A stretch of 64,000 bases of DNA from Paenibacillus massiliensis 2301065 = DSM 16942 (GCF_000377505.1 NZ_KB898188.1:1-64000); one strand, 5' to 3'; counted from the first letter of the stretch, positions 42,532-52,064 are shown. Made by a program: numbers and translations. The notes: generated from the letters alone by a model not told the origin.

Positions 42532-43446
42532 TCAACGCCTGAATATCGACTTGAGCACAAACGTCAGATTTTCCGGCCGCTCGGCCATTCGGCGCATAAA
42601 ATACCCATACCATTCGGTTCCATAAGGTACATATACTCGAACCTTGTATCCTTCTGCAGCCAACTGCTGCTGTAATTGCGGACGAATACCATATAACATT
42701 TGAAATTCAAAAGCTTGGTTAGAGATCCCTTGCTCGTGGACATAGGTGCGAACATACTCCAGAATTCCTTCATCATGAGTAGCCACTGCGGCATAATGCC
42801 CTTGATCCAGTTGCAGGCGAATAATCCGCTTGAATTGATCATCCACCTCCTGCTTATCAGGGTAAGCGACTTCTGCAGCCTCCTTATAAGCTCCCTTGAC
42901 CAGCCTGTAATTCGGGGCAAGCCGGGACAATCGTTCCATATCTTCAGCCGTTTTGCGAAGATATGCCTGTAGCACCAGTCCGACATGAGCTCCTCCGTAC
43001 GCTTCGTATAGCTGCTCGAATATGGCGAGAGTAGCTTCGTTATGTGCATAGTCCTCCATATCAATGCGTACAAAGCCCCCGCAGCGCTTCGCCTCTCCGA
43101 CAATTCTCCTCATGTGCGCGATGCAGACCTCTCCCGGCAGTTCAAGCCCCAGCTGTGTTAATTTGACGGATAGATTGGCCTGCACTCCCGTCCCGGCAAT
43201 AGCCTGGATGCTCCGGATTGCCTCCGCAGCGGCTGCTGTTGCTTCTTCCTCACTCGCCACGAACTCTCCCAAATGGTCCAGGGTCGCCAGTATCCCCTGT
43301 TCATTCAATTCCCACACCTTCTGTAAAGCATCCTCCAATGTCTCTCCTGCGACAAAACGATCTGCCCCTAGCCGCAGTCCATGACTTCTGGCTAGACGGT
43401 TGGCTCTTTCACTTCTGGACAAATATAGCAGCGTATTGCGCAGCAT
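42532..43446 (-). CDS. proline dehydrogenase
   Basis: A 304-residue FAD enzyme of the monofunctional PutB/FadM type, oxidising proline to P5C at the membrane. Features: [94 protein letters not shown], and [20 protein letters not shown] then [19 protein letters not shown], which form the barrel and substrate pocket. First gene of the proline/ornithine set; the aminotransferase start follows after 14 bases. Confidence 0.94.
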   Translation of the reverse strand: MLRNTLLYLSRSERANRLARSHGLRLGADRFVAGETLEDALQKVWELNEQGILATLDHLGEFVASEEEATAAAAEAIRSIQAIAGTGVQANLSVKLTQLGLELPGEVCIAHMRRIVGEAKRCGGFVRIDMEDYAHNEATLAIFEQLYEAYGGAHVGLVLQAYLRKTAEDMERLSRLAPNYRLVKGAYKEAAEVAYPDKQEVDDQFKRIIRLQLDQGHYAAVATHDEGILEYVRTYVHEQGISNQAFEFQMLYGIRPQLQQQLAAEGYKVRVYVPYGTEWYGYFMRRMAERPENLTFVLKSIFRR

Positions 43447-43630
43447 GCTCTCCAGATCACCTCTTCTCCCTCATCTGTTCATCCATCTATCAACTGGTGT
43501 CAGCCCATCACCGTATTGCGATAGCCTATGCCTTACAGCATATGAGGCTTCATGCCGATTTATTGCAGACCAGGCTTGTCAGCCTTCTGTTATTTGTCAT
43601 TGCTGCATGGATTTATTGTGGAGCTTAATG

Positions 43631-43667
43631 CTTGTATTCAATATAAGTTGAGAGTAATATATACAAG
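43631..43667. promoter_or_regulatory. overlapping divergent promoter region
   Basis: CTTGTAT (43631-43637) and ATACAAG (43661-43667) form an inverted repeat. Reading right, TTGTAT, 17 bases and TAATAT precede the DUF1304 gene; reading left, a matching TTGTAT and TATTGA face the proline genes. The boxes overlap, so the two directions may compete. Assignment is by eye. Confidence 0.4.
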
Positions 43668-43755
43668 ATGAGTTGGTAGCAATCCATTTGTTAGCAATCC
43701 ATAAGGATTATTAGATTTATGTTGTAAGCTTAATAAGAATAGGAGGAATCATTGT

Positions 43756-44112
43756 ATGTTGGGAGCTATATTCGTAGGTCTTGTTGCAGCGCTTCATGTG
43801 TACATATTTCTGTTAGAGACTTTCTTCTGGACGACACCGCGGGCACGCAAGGCCTTCGCAACGACTCCAGAGTTCGCAGCGCAGACCAAGACGCTTGCTG
43901 CCAATCAAGGGGTATATAATGCTTTTCTCGCGGCAGGTCTGATATGGGGGCTGGCTCATCCGGTAGCTAGTACTGGACAGCAGATACAGGTCTTCTTCTT
44001 GCTTTGTGTGCTTGTGGCCGGCTTGTTCGGAGGCTTGACCTCCAAGCGGTCCATTCTGTTCGTACAGGCAATGCCTGCACTGATTACATTGCTGTTGGTC
44101 TGGCTCACCTAA
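43756..44112 (+). CDS. DUF1304 family small membrane protein
   Basis: A 118-residue protein with four membrane helices (about 2-22, 50-70, 75-95 and 98-117) matching the DUF1304 family: AALHVYIFLLETFFWTTPRA, FAQTKTLAANQGVYNAFLAA-type centre and a short hydrophobic end. Biochemical role unknown in the family. AGGAGGAATC lies eight bases before the ATG. Transcribed alone, away from the proline genes, and closed by a hairpin. Confidence 0.9.
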   Translation: MLGAIFVGLVAALHVYIFLLETFFWTTPRARKAFATTPEFAAQTKTLAANQGVYNAFLAAGLIWGLAHPVASTGQQIQVFFLLCVLVAGLFGGLTSKRSILFVQAMPALITLLLVWLT

Positions 44113-44128
44113 AGCCCTAGACAATAAA

Positions 44129-44171
44129 ACAGGCGTCAGATCTACAGCTTGGTAGCTGGTCTGACGCCTGT
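44129..44171 (+). terminator. hairpin terminator after the DUF1304 gene
   Basis: ACAGGCGTCAGA pairs perfectly with TCTGACGCCTGT around an internal hairpin; followed by GTAATTTAT, a weak tail. Confidence 0.6.
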
Positions 44172-44497
44172 GTAATTTATACAAGACTAGTATGAAATTT
44201 AATGACGTGAAAGAGATTAATGAAACGAGTGACCTAGCAGATCATAGCAAAGATATGCATTATGATCCAGCTCCTCATGTTGCTTAGACCATACTGTGGA
44301 GCCCCACCATTCAAAAAAATGAACAAGCCAGTTCATCCAATCCCTCTCCTTCACCTTAAACATCTTAGACTTGTTATGACCATAATTCCAACCTGTTTAG
44401 AAGGATTTTAACTTGTCTTGGGATATCTGTCAACAGATATCTCGTCCTTTTCAGATTGAAGCCTGATATCCGTTGAATTAACAGACTTCACATGAAT
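44172..44497. other. intergenic stretch without a clear gene
   Basis: The only notable element is a palindrome at 44422-44441 (GATATCTGT, two bases, ACAGATATC) flanked by GG and CG, shaped like an operator or short hairpin. A 31-codon ATG frame at 44191 has no ribosome site and is not called. Confidence 0.4.
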
Positions 44498-44540
44498 AAC
44501 AATAGCCATGGCAAGCGCTTAGAGCTTCATGGCTATTGTT
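44498..44540 (-). terminator. hairpin after the CAP-domain gene
   Basis: AACAATAGCCATG pairs perfectly with CATGGCTATTGTT; it lies 73 bases past the stop codon of the minus-strand gene. There is no long T-run, so termination strength is uncertain. Confidence 0.6.
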
Positions 44541-44612
44541 GTAAATTATATTTATTCGTAGATACGATATAACGTCTGATCCGTATTGAGCAAATACTTA
44601 TTCAAGCAATAC

Positions 44613-46100
44613 TTATTCGAACGAATACGTAACGTCAGAATTGCTCGTCATATTAAGCAGATATGTCAATTGATCGCTAACAGACAGGTACACATTGAGC
44701 TCAGGAGCACCCAGATTAGGAACCGTCAGACTGAAGCGGCCCTGTTGATCCAGCTTAACACGTGTCGTCTGAATGAACGGCTCCTCAGGGGCAGCACCGT
44801 GAATGCGCAGGGTGAATGTCTCATTGGCATACTTAGTGATTGTACCTCTGATCTTCAAGGTATGGTCTCCTGTATACTCCACCTGAACCAGTGGATTCGG
44901 CAGATGATCTCCTGGCTGCTCCTCGCCCGGTGGTTGTTCTTCACCTGGAGGTTCTTCACCCGGAGGCTGCTCTTCTCCTGGTGGCTGCTCTTCTCCCGGA
45001 GGCTGTTCCTCTCCAGGGTCCGGACTACCATTCTCAACTGAGAAGAAACGAGTCTGATACGCGATTTCTGCGGACGAACCGTTCTTCTTCTTCAAGCCAG
45101 TAATACGAATATTGAACGTATCCCCATCCTTCAAGGATTTGATTCCATCCGGACGGAAAATAACTCCATAACCAGAGCCATATCCATCGGGGCTCACGTT
45201 AAAGAAAGCCTTCCCTTGACCCGTTCCATTCTGATGCTGTGCTCCCAAAACCCAGGTGCGTTGATCCGAGGAACGAACGATCTCTACTTGTACACTGTTA
45301 TTGGACGGCTTCGCAAAGACATCCGGGTTCAATTGTACAGACCAGGCTTGATTACCATTGAAGGCTTCAATAGGAAAAGCCCCTTTGTTCGGATACAAGC
45401 TGTAATTGTAATTAACCCTTCCGGAACGGCTGGTATCCAATACCTGCATGCTACTGTAATGGCTTGCGTACGAGTTGTTTGGTCTAATCAGCGACGCAAT
45501 ACCGAATCCAACCTGTTTCAGTTGTGGATTTAACACCCACCGACGATGGCCAAGATTAGCAATATTACTGGAGTCGGAATCATCCATATAGGCATGCACG
45601 CTTTCCACTGCAAGATTTTTGCTAGAGCTGTAAGAAGCATACAGATTGGAAGTCGAAGCTGATTTGGCACCCAGATCGAAAAATTCCTTAGTCATGCCTG
45701 CTGGCTGCGGAGGAAAATGGGTCAGGAAATCAGCAGTAGAGACAAGAACAGCTCCATGCTGGGCTTGACGGTTCAGAGCGGAATCAAGCACAAGATCACT
45801 TGGTAGCCCTGTAAGAAAACGATAGAAATTGGATGCATTCAATGCTTGCTCCAAGTAACGCTCGTTAACAGCACCTGCAACGAAAGGATAACGTGTGGAA
45901 GGCTCCTCTGTATACAAAGGACCAGACACATTATCATCCATCCATAAGTTCCACTGCTGGATAATCTCTTGCTTGCTGCGCTCAGGCAGCAGGCTGTCTA
46001 CTGAGCTGGCTTGTGCCACTGAAGAGTTCCAGAGCAGAAGCAGCATGCCGACCAGCGGCAGCCCTAGCAATAGACGAAATGTTGTTTTGAGTCGAACCAT
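44613..46100 (-). CDS. secreted CAP-domain (SCP/PR1) protein
   Basis: A 495-residue exported protein. Signal peptide: RLKTTFRLLLGLPLVGMLLL then LWNSSVAQA. A CAP domain covers about 60-215 (LTGLPSDLVLDSALNRQAQH, GAVLVSTADFLTHFPPQPAG, NIANLGHRRWVLNPQLKQVG). A second beta domain follows, then seven PPGEEQ-type repeats at about 365-400 as a stalk, and a final beta domain. CAP proteins of Bacillota are extracellular; their activity is mostly unknown. ATG 46100 has AAGGGAGA ten bases upstream. No sorting motif or cell-wall domain was recognised, so it may be released or bound by the last domain. Confidence 0.85.
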   Translation of the reverse strand: MVRLKTTFRLLLGLPLVGMLLLLWNSSVAQASSVDSLLPERSKQEIIQQWNLWMDDNVSGPLYTEEPSTRYPFVAGAVNERYLEQALNASNFYRFLTGLPSDLVLDSALNRQAQHGAVLVSTADFLTHFPPQPAGMTKEFFDLGAKSASTSNLYASYSSSKNLAVESVHAYMDDSDSSNIANLGHRRWVLNPQLKQVGFGIASLIRPNNSYASHYSSMQVLDTSRSGRVNYNYSLYPNKGAFPIEAFNGNQAWSVQLNPDVFAKPSNNSVQVEIVRSSDQRTWVLGAQHQNGTGQGKAFFNVSPDGYGSGYGVIFRPDGIKSLKDGDTFNIRITGLKKKNGSSAEIAYQTRFFSVENGSPDPGEEQPPGEEQPPGEEQPPGEEPPGEEQPPGEEQPGDHLPNPLVQVEYTGDHTLKIRGTITKYANETFTLRIHGAAPEEPFIQTTRVKLDQQGRFSLTVPNLGAPELNVYLSVSDQLTYLLNMTSNSDVTYSFE

Positions 46101-46263
46101 GTAATTCAAATCTCCCTTCATTATGTCAATACTAAGTGTATATCGACATTTAAGGGAAAATTTGTTATATTATCTTTAAAATTTTATTTTCTTGGGTGCT
46201 GCTTCACATCATGCTACATACTGCTTCACATCACGCTCAAAGCTCTGAGCAAGCTCCGACATG

Positions 46264-46307
46264 CAAAAAAACACAGCTGCATCCTGAGTAGATAGCACTG
46301 TGTTTTA
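46264..46307 (-). terminator. terminator of msrA
   Basis: On the minus strand AAAACACAG pairs with CTGTGTTTT across a 25-base loop and continues into TTTTTTGC. Confidence 0.75.
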
Positions 46308-46323
46308 ATAGGTTGACTACAGA

Positions 46324-46839
46324 TTACCAATGATTCTGAATGAACGAATCACGGCCTGACTTCTCCCGGTCTTCTTTGTAATGCTTCGGATTTTTTTTAT
46401 GATAATCCTGATGGTAATCCTCTGCAGGGTAGAAGACCTCCGCTGGCCGGATTTCTGTCACTATCGGCTGATCGAAGCGACCGCTGGCCACAAGCTCTTG
46501 TTTGGATTGCTCGGCAAGCACGCGTTGCTCTTCATTGTGCACAAATATGGCTGTGCGATACTGACTTCCCCGATCATGAAATTGCCCCTCTGCGTCCGTC
46601 GGATCAATCTGCACCCAATACAGCTCCAACAGCTTCGAATATGGAAAAACTTCATCATCATAAGTAATCTCTACGACCTCAAGATGGCCTGTCGTTCCTG
46701 TCTTTACTTCCTCATATGTAGGGTTATCGGTAGTGCCTCCCATATATCCAGACAAGATCCCATGAATGCCTGGCAGCTCATCAAATGGAGTTACCATGCA
46801 CCAGAAGCATCCGCCGGCAAAGGTTGCCTTTTGTATCAT
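46324..46839 (-). CDS. msrA: peptide methionine (S)-S-oxide reductase MsrA
   Basis: A 171-residue enzyme that reduces the S-form of methionine sulphoxide in proteins. The catalytic GGCFWCM motif lies at residues 8-14, then GYMGGTTDNPTYEEVKTGTT, GHLEVVEITYDDEVFPYSKL, QFHDRGSQYRTAIFVHNEEQ, and YHQDYHKKNPKHYKEDRE. ATG 46839 (MIQKATFAGG) has GGAG nine bases upstream and matches the family start; the longer frame upstream contains a 21-base tandem duplication (46897-46938) and no ribosome site. Confidence 0.95.
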   Translation of the reverse strand: MIQKATFAGGCFWCMVTPFDELPGIHGILSGYMGGTTDNPTYEEVKTGTTGHLEVVEITYDDEVFPYSKLLELYWVQIDPTDAEGQFHDRGSQYRTAIFVHNEEQRVLAEQSKQELVASGRFDQPIVTEIRPAEVFYPAEDYHQDYHKKNPKHYKEDREKSGRDSFIQNHW

Positions 46840-46896
46840 ACGATCGATCTCCTTCAGTTCCAACTTGATATGGTATTTATTCTGCTTGGACACTAT

Positions 46897-46938
46897 TGTA
46901 CCATTTGGCTTCATCATTGTACCGTTCGGCTTCATCAT
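46897..46938 (-). repeat. two 21-base tandem repeats upstream of msrA
   Basis: ATGATGAAGCCGAACGGTAC and ATGATGAAGCCAAATGGTAC lie in tandem on the minus strand (last base of each unit A). They lie in the msrA upstream region and are probably not translated with msrA. Confidence 0.6.
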
Positions 46939-46988
46939 TATAAGCGGATTCCATTCATAATTCCAAGCTGACCGTTCTCATTCATAGC

Positions 46989-47033
46989 AAAAAGACAGGC
47001 CAGTCAAGGAGCATTTCCCTGGCCGGCCGGCCT
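46989..47033 (-). terminator. terminator of rplY/ctc
   Basis: On the minus strand a GC-rich stem (GGCCAG with CTGGCC, extended by GGCCGGCCGGCC) is followed by TGTCTTTTT. Confidence 0.75.
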
Positions 47034-47065
47034 TTACACAATAGAGCTTAAGCGATGGAAAGTCA

Positions 47066-47698
47066 TTATTCTTCTGACTGCTTCGCTTCAGCTTCAGTGC
47101 CTTCTGCCGAAGCTTCAGGCTCAGACTCTTCCTCCGTCTCGGCAATGCGCGGTACGATTACTGAAGCGATTACCCCGGCTTCATCTGCCATCAAGGTAAC
47201 TCTGTCAGGTAGCTTGATATCACCTACGCTCAGCTTGTCACCAACATCGAGACCCGAGATATCCACTTCAATTGCGGACGGAAGATCCGCTGGCAGTGCC
47301 TCGATCTCGATCTCTGTCTCCTGTACCTGCAATATTCCTCCGGTCTTGGTGCCTGCTGCCGTACCTTGGAAGTCGATCGCTACCTTTACGCGAATTGGTT
47401 TATTTTTAGATATTTTCAAGAAATCAGCATGCAGGAATCTTCCATCCTGCTCCTGATAATCCTTAATCAATACGGGAATTTTCTTGCCACCCAGCTCCAG
47501 ATCGAACATCTCCGTACGACCTGTACGCATGATCTTGCTGAAATCCTTGGCATCGACACTAACCGGTGTTCCGTCCATCTCTGAACCATACACCACTGCC
47601 GGAACGCGACCGCTCAATCTTAGTTGGCGTAATGCTGCTCCTTTAGTCTCGGTTCTGTTCTCTGCCGTCAGTTGATTGCTCTTTCCTTGATTAGCCAT
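47066..47698 (-). CDS. rplY: ribosomal protein bL25 / general stress protein Ctc
   Basis: A 210-residue protein with the L25 RNA-binding domain (ENRTETKGAALRQLRLSGRV, PAVVYGSEMDGTPVSVDAKD) and the beta-barrel TL5 extension (VRVKVAIDFQGTAAGTKTGG, ILQVQETEIEIEALPADLPS, IEVDISGLDVGDKLSVGDI), plus an acidic end rich in Glu/Ala. It binds 5S rRNA; the long form is called Ctc and is stress-induced in Bacillus. ATG 47698 has AAGGAGG eight to nine bases upstream. Confidence 0.95.
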   Translation of the reverse strand: MANQGKSNQLTAENRTETKGAALRQLRLSGRVPAVVYGSEMDGTPVSVDAKDFSKIMRTGRTEMFDLELGGKKIPVLIKDYQEQDGRFLHADFLKISKNKPIRVKVAIDFQGTAAGTKTGGILQVQETEIEIEALPADLPSAIEVDISGLDVGDKLSVGDIKLPDRVTLMADEAGVIASVIVPRIAETEEESEPEASAEGTEAEAKQSEE

Positions 47699-47905
47699 GG
47701 TATTGAACCTCCTTAGGTATCCCTTACATGGATCATCGCCATCCTGTAACAGGACAGCATAGTAGCTATTATAAGCAAGCCTGCTAGCATTATAAGCATG
47801 ACAAGCCATAAGTATACTTACCCTTTTTTCAAAAATTGACCCCTTATTCGCCTAAAAATATTGTTTTACGAGGTGAAAGAACGCTTTTGTCAGTCCCTAC
47901 TTAAC

Positions 47906-47935
47906 GAAAAAAAGCCGCACTAGTGCGACTTTTTG
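47906..47935 (-). terminator. terminator overlapping the end of the GNAT gene
   Basis: On the minus strand AGTCGCAC-TA-GTGCGGCT followed by TTTTTTTC; the left arm includes the last codons and stop of the acetyltransferase gene. Confidence 0.8.
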
Positions 47936-48393
47936 GTCAGGTCTAGAAAATAGTGTATGAATTCATCGTCCTTTGTATACCCTTGCTTATGATACAGCGC
48001 TTGGGCTGTTGCATTGTCTGGAGCAGTGGATAGCTCAATTCCTTTGGCGCCTGTCTTCACCGCGAAGCCTCTAGCCTGCTCCAGTAGCAGCTCTGCGACA
48101 CCTTGGCGGCGACGGTCCTCTTGTACATACAGATCATTTAGCACCCATACTCTCTTCATAGAGATAGAAGAAAAGCTGGGATAGAGCTGCACGAAGCCTA
48201 CTGCTTGACTAGTAGCCGAATCTCTGGCAATGTAGATCATCGATTGCGCATGCTCCAGCCTCGCCAGCAAAAATTCTCGTGCTGCCTTCACGTCCGAAGG
48301 CTGGTGGTAGAAACTCCGATAATGATCGAATAATGGCACCAGATCATCCAGATCATGAATGGTTGCCTGCACTGCCAAGTAAGACACGTTCAT
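47920..48393 (-). CDS. GNAT-family N-acetyltransferase
   Basis: A 157-residue GCN5-type acetyltransferase. The acetyl-CoA site is VWVLNDLYVQEDRRRQGVAE then LLLEQARGFAVKTGAKGIEL (R-R-Q-G-V-A version of the Q/RxxGxG/A motif), followed by STAPDNATAQALYHKQGYTK, typical of the family's late strand and helix. Substrate not predictable; the N-terminal part (DLDDLVPLFDHYRSFYHQPS) resembles small-molecule acetyltransferases. Stands alone between rplY and the pullulanase gene. Confidence 0.9.
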   Translation of the reverse strand: MNVSYLAVQATIHDLDDLVPLFDHYRSFYHQPSDVKAAREFLLARLEHAQSMIYIARDSATSQAVGFVQLYPSFSSISMKRVWVLNDLYVQEDRRRQGVAELLLEQARGFAVKTGAKGIELSTAPDNATAQALYHKQGYTKDDEFIHYFLDLTKKSH

Positions 48394-48466
48394 CCTGTAA
48401 CCTCGCTCCTCTACAACAGCTTTCGAAGACTGTTCTTAGCATTCTACAATCCGTTTATGACCCATA

Positions 48467-50977
48467 TTACACTGCGGTCTCTCGTACGATACCACTACGA
48501 ACAAGCACCTGCATATACTGCTCATCGGGTCGGATATCAATGTAACGATCCATCTCGATATCCTTGGCCTCCCACTGCTTCAGTCTGAGAATGTAACCGA
48601 CTCTGCGCACATGAGGAGCTACTCGGATATGGGCCACTGCCCGCCCGTCTTCGATCCTCTCCAGCGAGATCTGCCCATCCTGCAGCCCGGTTCCCCACAC
48701 CCAGACATTCCAGCCTTCATAAGACTGATCAGGACGCTCGTAGTACAAAGTTATTGTTCGATAGGGGTGGGGTGACGAGTACGAGCATGGGTCTAGATCG
48801 AGGTGTGGATTCTCAGATGGGTGCAGCATGGAATGACAATCCTGCCCTCTATCTTCTATCGTAACGGGGTCAGCAACACGGACTTCTGCCGACAAGGCAA
48901 CTTGCACTTGGCCTTCCTGTTCCTCGACGGTGACAGGATCAGTAGAAGGCATCGCATCATGAAGCACCATGATCGACCAACGCGGCACCGTAACACGATC
49001 ACCACATACGATGTCCAAAGTGTCTGTGCCCGCTTGCCGCTCATTCACAACAATATGCCAGCATTCCGAATCTTCCGGCAGGAACATTGTCTGCTCACGA
49101 TCCGACCCGTTATAGATGACCACAATATTTCGCCACGTATCCCCACCAGCGTAGCTGTGCAACCGGTAGGCCACGGTATGATCGCTCTCACGCAGCGTCT
49201 CCAGATGCTGCTCCACCAGCTCAGCTGACTGCAATCGAAATGCCGGATGACTGCGCCGAAGCAGGATCAGACCTGCATAGTAGTCAAAGACAGTACGAAA
49301 ACGCGTCTTATGGGTCCAGCGAATACAATTAACGGCATCCCCGCTGCGATAGCTGTTATGATCACCGTACTTGGAGCGCAGTATTTCATCCCCTGCATGT
49401 ATGAAGGGGATGCCCTGTGAGGTCAAGACAATGCCATTCGAGAGTAAAGAGCGACGCACTGTCTCATCCTCCATCAGTTGGTTTTGATCCAGTAGTGCAT
49501 AAGGGTCCGCATCCCGAACGGCTTCCTCAGCAGAGCGGCCATCTCTCGGCTCACCCTGATCCCAATCCGGGAAGGCACAGTGCCCGCGCAGCTGCCGCAC
49601 CGTAATAATCTTGTCCCACAGATTCAAATTATCATGAGCTGTGACATAATTGATGGATTCGGAAGGAGCCTTCGTAAAATCATAGATCGCTCCCCGAACT
49701 CCTTGCATAATCTCGCCTTCTCTATCCCATGCACCTGTAGCAAAGCCGGACCCTTCTCCATCACTATCCCCCTTGATCGCTCCCCGAAAATGATCGTTGA
49801 ATACCGCAAAACCCTTGCCTCGCTGGCTCCCCTTCAAGGTCTTTTCCTGAAGTGGTGATTCCCCGCCTGTCCATGGCTCTCCATAGATCAGCATCCCCGC
49901 GTAGACTTCTTCTCTCAGCTCTTTGGTCAGCTCTGCCACGGTCGGAGTGTCTATCAGCCCCAGCAGATCGAAGCGGAAGCCGTCAACATGATACTCTTCT
50001 GCCCAGTAGCGAAGCGAATCCTTAATATATCGGCGTACCATTGGACGCTCGCTGGCCACTTCGTTACCGACACCAGAGCCGTTAGACCATTCACCATGCT
50101 GGTTTTGACGATAATAATAACCCGGTACGATCGGCTCGAAGGGACCTTCCTCCAAAGCATACGTATGGTTGTAGACCACATCCAATATGACACCAATCCC
50201 TGCCCTGTGCAGAGCCAGCACGAGCTCCTTGAACTCTCTGATTCGTACAGCTGGATTACGCGGGTCGCTAGCATAAGAGCCCTCTGGCACATTGTAATGC
50301 TGGGGATCATACCCCCAGTTATATTGCGGAGAATGGGCAGGGTCCGCCAGTTCATCAATGGTATGGCAATCGGCTATCGGAAGTAGATGTACATGAGTAA
50401 TACCCAAATCCTTCAAGTGATCCAGGCCAATGGCCTCTCCATCCTTATTGCATAGACCTGTCCTTGTAAAAGCGGAAAACCGACCACGATCCCCTTCAAA
50501 GTCCGCATCCGGATCAGCCGAGAAATCCCGGACATGCAGCTCATAAATAACAGCATCTGTAGGATGTGCACAGTCAGGACGTCGATCCTCAGACCAGCCA
50601 GCAGGGTCGGTAGAGCGCAGGTCCAGTACAGCAGATCGCTGTCCATTCGCCGTGACCGCCCGCCCATAAGGGTCAGCGGCATAACGAATATCATGCTTGC
50701 CGAAGGTTAGCTTATACATGTAGTAATGGCCAGCCCAATCCCCATCAACGCAAGCCTCCCACACACCATCATCATGTCGATGCATGGACCATTCCAGGCC
50801 ACCCTCATCCTGTCTTACCTGCCCCTCTTCATCATAGCTTCCTGCATTCGCATAGATGACGAGCTGGACCTGATCTGCCGTCGGTGCCCACAGGCTAAAA
50901 TGGCTCATCTGTCTTGTATAGGATAGACCCAGCTTGCGGTCTGTATAGGCCGTAGCCAGAGAGAAATTGCTTGTCAT
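48467..50977 (-). CDS. pulA: type I pullulanase with C-terminal CBM41-like domain
   Basis: An 836-residue GH13 debranching enzyme cutting alpha-1,6 bonds in pullulan, glycogen and limit dextrins. A CBM48-type N-domain (about 20-110) precedes the barrel with QYNWGYDPQHYNVPEGSYAS (type I pullulanase signature), VILDVVYNHTYA, VDGFRFDLLGLID (nucleophile Asp), GMLIYGEPWTGGE (acid Glu) and INYVTAHDNLNLWDK (third Asp). The last 105 residues (TITLYYERPDQSYEGWNVWV, WEAKDIEMDRYIDI) look like a CBM41/PUD glycan-binding domain, usually N-terminal in this family. No signal peptide, so it probably works on internal glycogen or imported maltodextrins. Confidence 0.93.
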   Translation of the reverse strand: MTSNFSLATAYTDRKLGLSYTRQMSHFSLWAPTADQVQLVIYANAGSYDEEGQVRQDEGGLEWSMHRHDDGVWEACVDGDWAGHYYMYKLTFGKHDIRYAADPYGRAVTANGQRSAVLDLRSTDPAGWSEDRRPDCAHPTDAVIYELHVRDFSADPDADFEGDRGRFSAFTRTGLCNKDGEAIGLDHLKDLGITHVHLLPIADCHTIDELADPAHSPQYNWGYDPQHYNVPEGSYASDPRNPAVRIREFKELVLALHRAGIGVILDVVYNHTYALEEGPFEPIVPGYYYRQNQHGEWSNGSGVGNEVASERPMVRRYIKDSLRYWAEEYHVDGFRFDLLGLIDTPTVAELTKELREEVYAGMLIYGEPWTGGESPLQEKTLKGSQRGKGFAVFNDHFRGAIKGDSDGEGSGFATGAWDREGEIMQGVRGAIYDFTKAPSESINYVTAHDNLNLWDKIITVRQLRGHCAFPDWDQGEPRDGRSAEEAVRDADPYALLDQNQLMEDETVRRSLLSNGIVLTSQGIPFIHAGDEILRSKYGDHNSYRSGDAVNCIRWTHKTRFRTVFDYYAGLILLRRSHPAFRLQSAELVEQHLETLRESDHTVAYRLHSYAGGDTWRNIVVIYNGSDREQTMFLPEDSECWHIVVNERQAGTDTLDIVCGDRVTVPRWSIMVLHDAMPSTDPVTVEEQEGQVQVALSAEVRVADPVTIEDRGQDCHSMLHPSENPHLDLDPCSYSSPHPYRTITLYYERPDQSYEGWNVWVWGTGLQDGQISLERIEDGRAVAHIRVAPHVRRVGYILRLKQWEAKDIEMDRYIDIRPDEQYMQVLVRSGIVRETAV

Positions 50978-51135
50978 CGTATCACCACCAAGAAAATTGT
51001 CTACATTAAAAAGAACAAATTCCGTGTATAATCCTTCAAGCGGCTACTCGTCTACCGAGCTGTAAGTCCGTATTTACACATTACCCTATCATCAACTTAT
51101 GCATGGACTATACCGAACTCCTCAGCACCAGCCCA

Positions 51136-51777
51136 TCACAGCTCGGACAGATGGTAGGTTCGTTCCTCCACGTGGAAGCTGTCATGATCCTCCCACCACA
51201 CCTTGCCCCCATAGTAATCCTCGTTGGAGATCACTCTCGATTGGCGGAACACATACAGTATTCTCGTACCCAATGTTGTCTTGAAGTCGACCCCAAGTGC
51301 CCCTTGATCCACCTGCGTCACCGTAACCAGGTGAATGCCGTCGGGGGATGCTGCTTCAGCAACATCCTGAATAGATACCATAACCGAGGCCAGGAGATGG
51401 ACGAGCAGTACCAGAACCATCATAAGTACAAATACCCCATACACCAGCCCTGCACCCAGCCTCTTCAAGCGATGCTCAGAAGTCTTTCTCAATAGTGGAT
51501 ACAGTAGAATCCAAGGCAGCACCATCCATGGGTAGGATATGACCCCAAACAGCAGCATCAAGTAGATCAGGGCAAGCCATAGCTGTGGCACACGCCGCAG
51601 CGTATTCTTTCTTACCCGCCACATCCAGGCCGTACACAAAGCTATGTACAGCACAGTAGATACCGTATCGAGCACCGGCCACATCCAGGATACATTCAGG
51701 AATCGAAAGAGTGCATATAATACTATGTAGGGCGCTGCCAGATTTCGTATTATTTTATCATACCATTGCTGTAACAA
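51136..51777 (-). CDS. membrane protein with DUF5412-like C-terminus
   Basis: A 213-residue protein with four hydrophobic segments in the first 130 residues (e.g. PQLWLALIYLMLLFGVISYP; AGLVYGVFVLMMVLVLLVHL) and a soluble tail: SPDGIHLVTVTQVDQGALGV, RILYVFRQSRVISNEDYYG and KVWWEDHDSFHVEERTYHL, resembling DUF5412 proteins of bacilli. Function unknown. Monocistronic. The 158 bases to the pullulanase start (50978-51135) show nothing further. Confidence 0.75.
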   Translation of the reverse strand: MLQQWYDKIIRNLAAPYIVLYALFRFLNVSWMWPVLDTVSTVLYIALCTAWMWRVRKNTLRRVPQLWLALIYLMLLFGVISYPWMVLPWILLYPLLRKTSEHRLKRLGAGLVYGVFVLMMVLVLLVHLLASVMVSIQDVAEAASPDGIHLVTVTQVDQGALGVDFKTTLGTRILYVFRQSRVISNEDYYGGKVWWEDHDSFHVEERTYHLSEL

Positions 51778-51953
51778 TAAGGACCCCTCCTATAATTCTC
51801 CATATTATACCGTTCATTATGGCATAATTCCAAAATATGAAGTGTCTATATTGTTATTTTCAGCACATTGCACTACTCCTTACCCTCAATTATCTGAAGA
51901 CTTTCTTTCCTGATTCCCATTCCCTAAAATTACCTTTACCAGATTATTCAGAT

Positions 51954-51995
51954 TAAAAAAGCACCCTGTATGCCGCTTGGGCCATACAGAGTGCT
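51954..51995 (-). terminator. terminator of the mannitol operon
   Basis: On the minus strand GCACTCTGTATGGCCC pairs with the GGC.CATACAGGGTGC half (one mismatch) and runs into TTTTTTAATC. It lies 70 bases after mtlD. The remaining bases 51778-51953 show only AT-rich sequence. Confidence 0.85.
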
Positions 51996-52064
51996 TGCTG
52001 AAATCTTGGTCAGGCACAAGCTCTATAGTCACTTGAGACTAACCATGTTATTTTTTTAAATGAA

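Noticed and set aside
44191..44286. 31-codon plus-strand frame after the DUF1304 terminator
   Set aside because: No ribosome site or promoter; too short to support.
46840..46938. Longer N-terminus for MsrA including the tandem repeat
   Set aside because: The GGAG-supported ATG at 46839 matches the family start, and the extension is repeat-derived.
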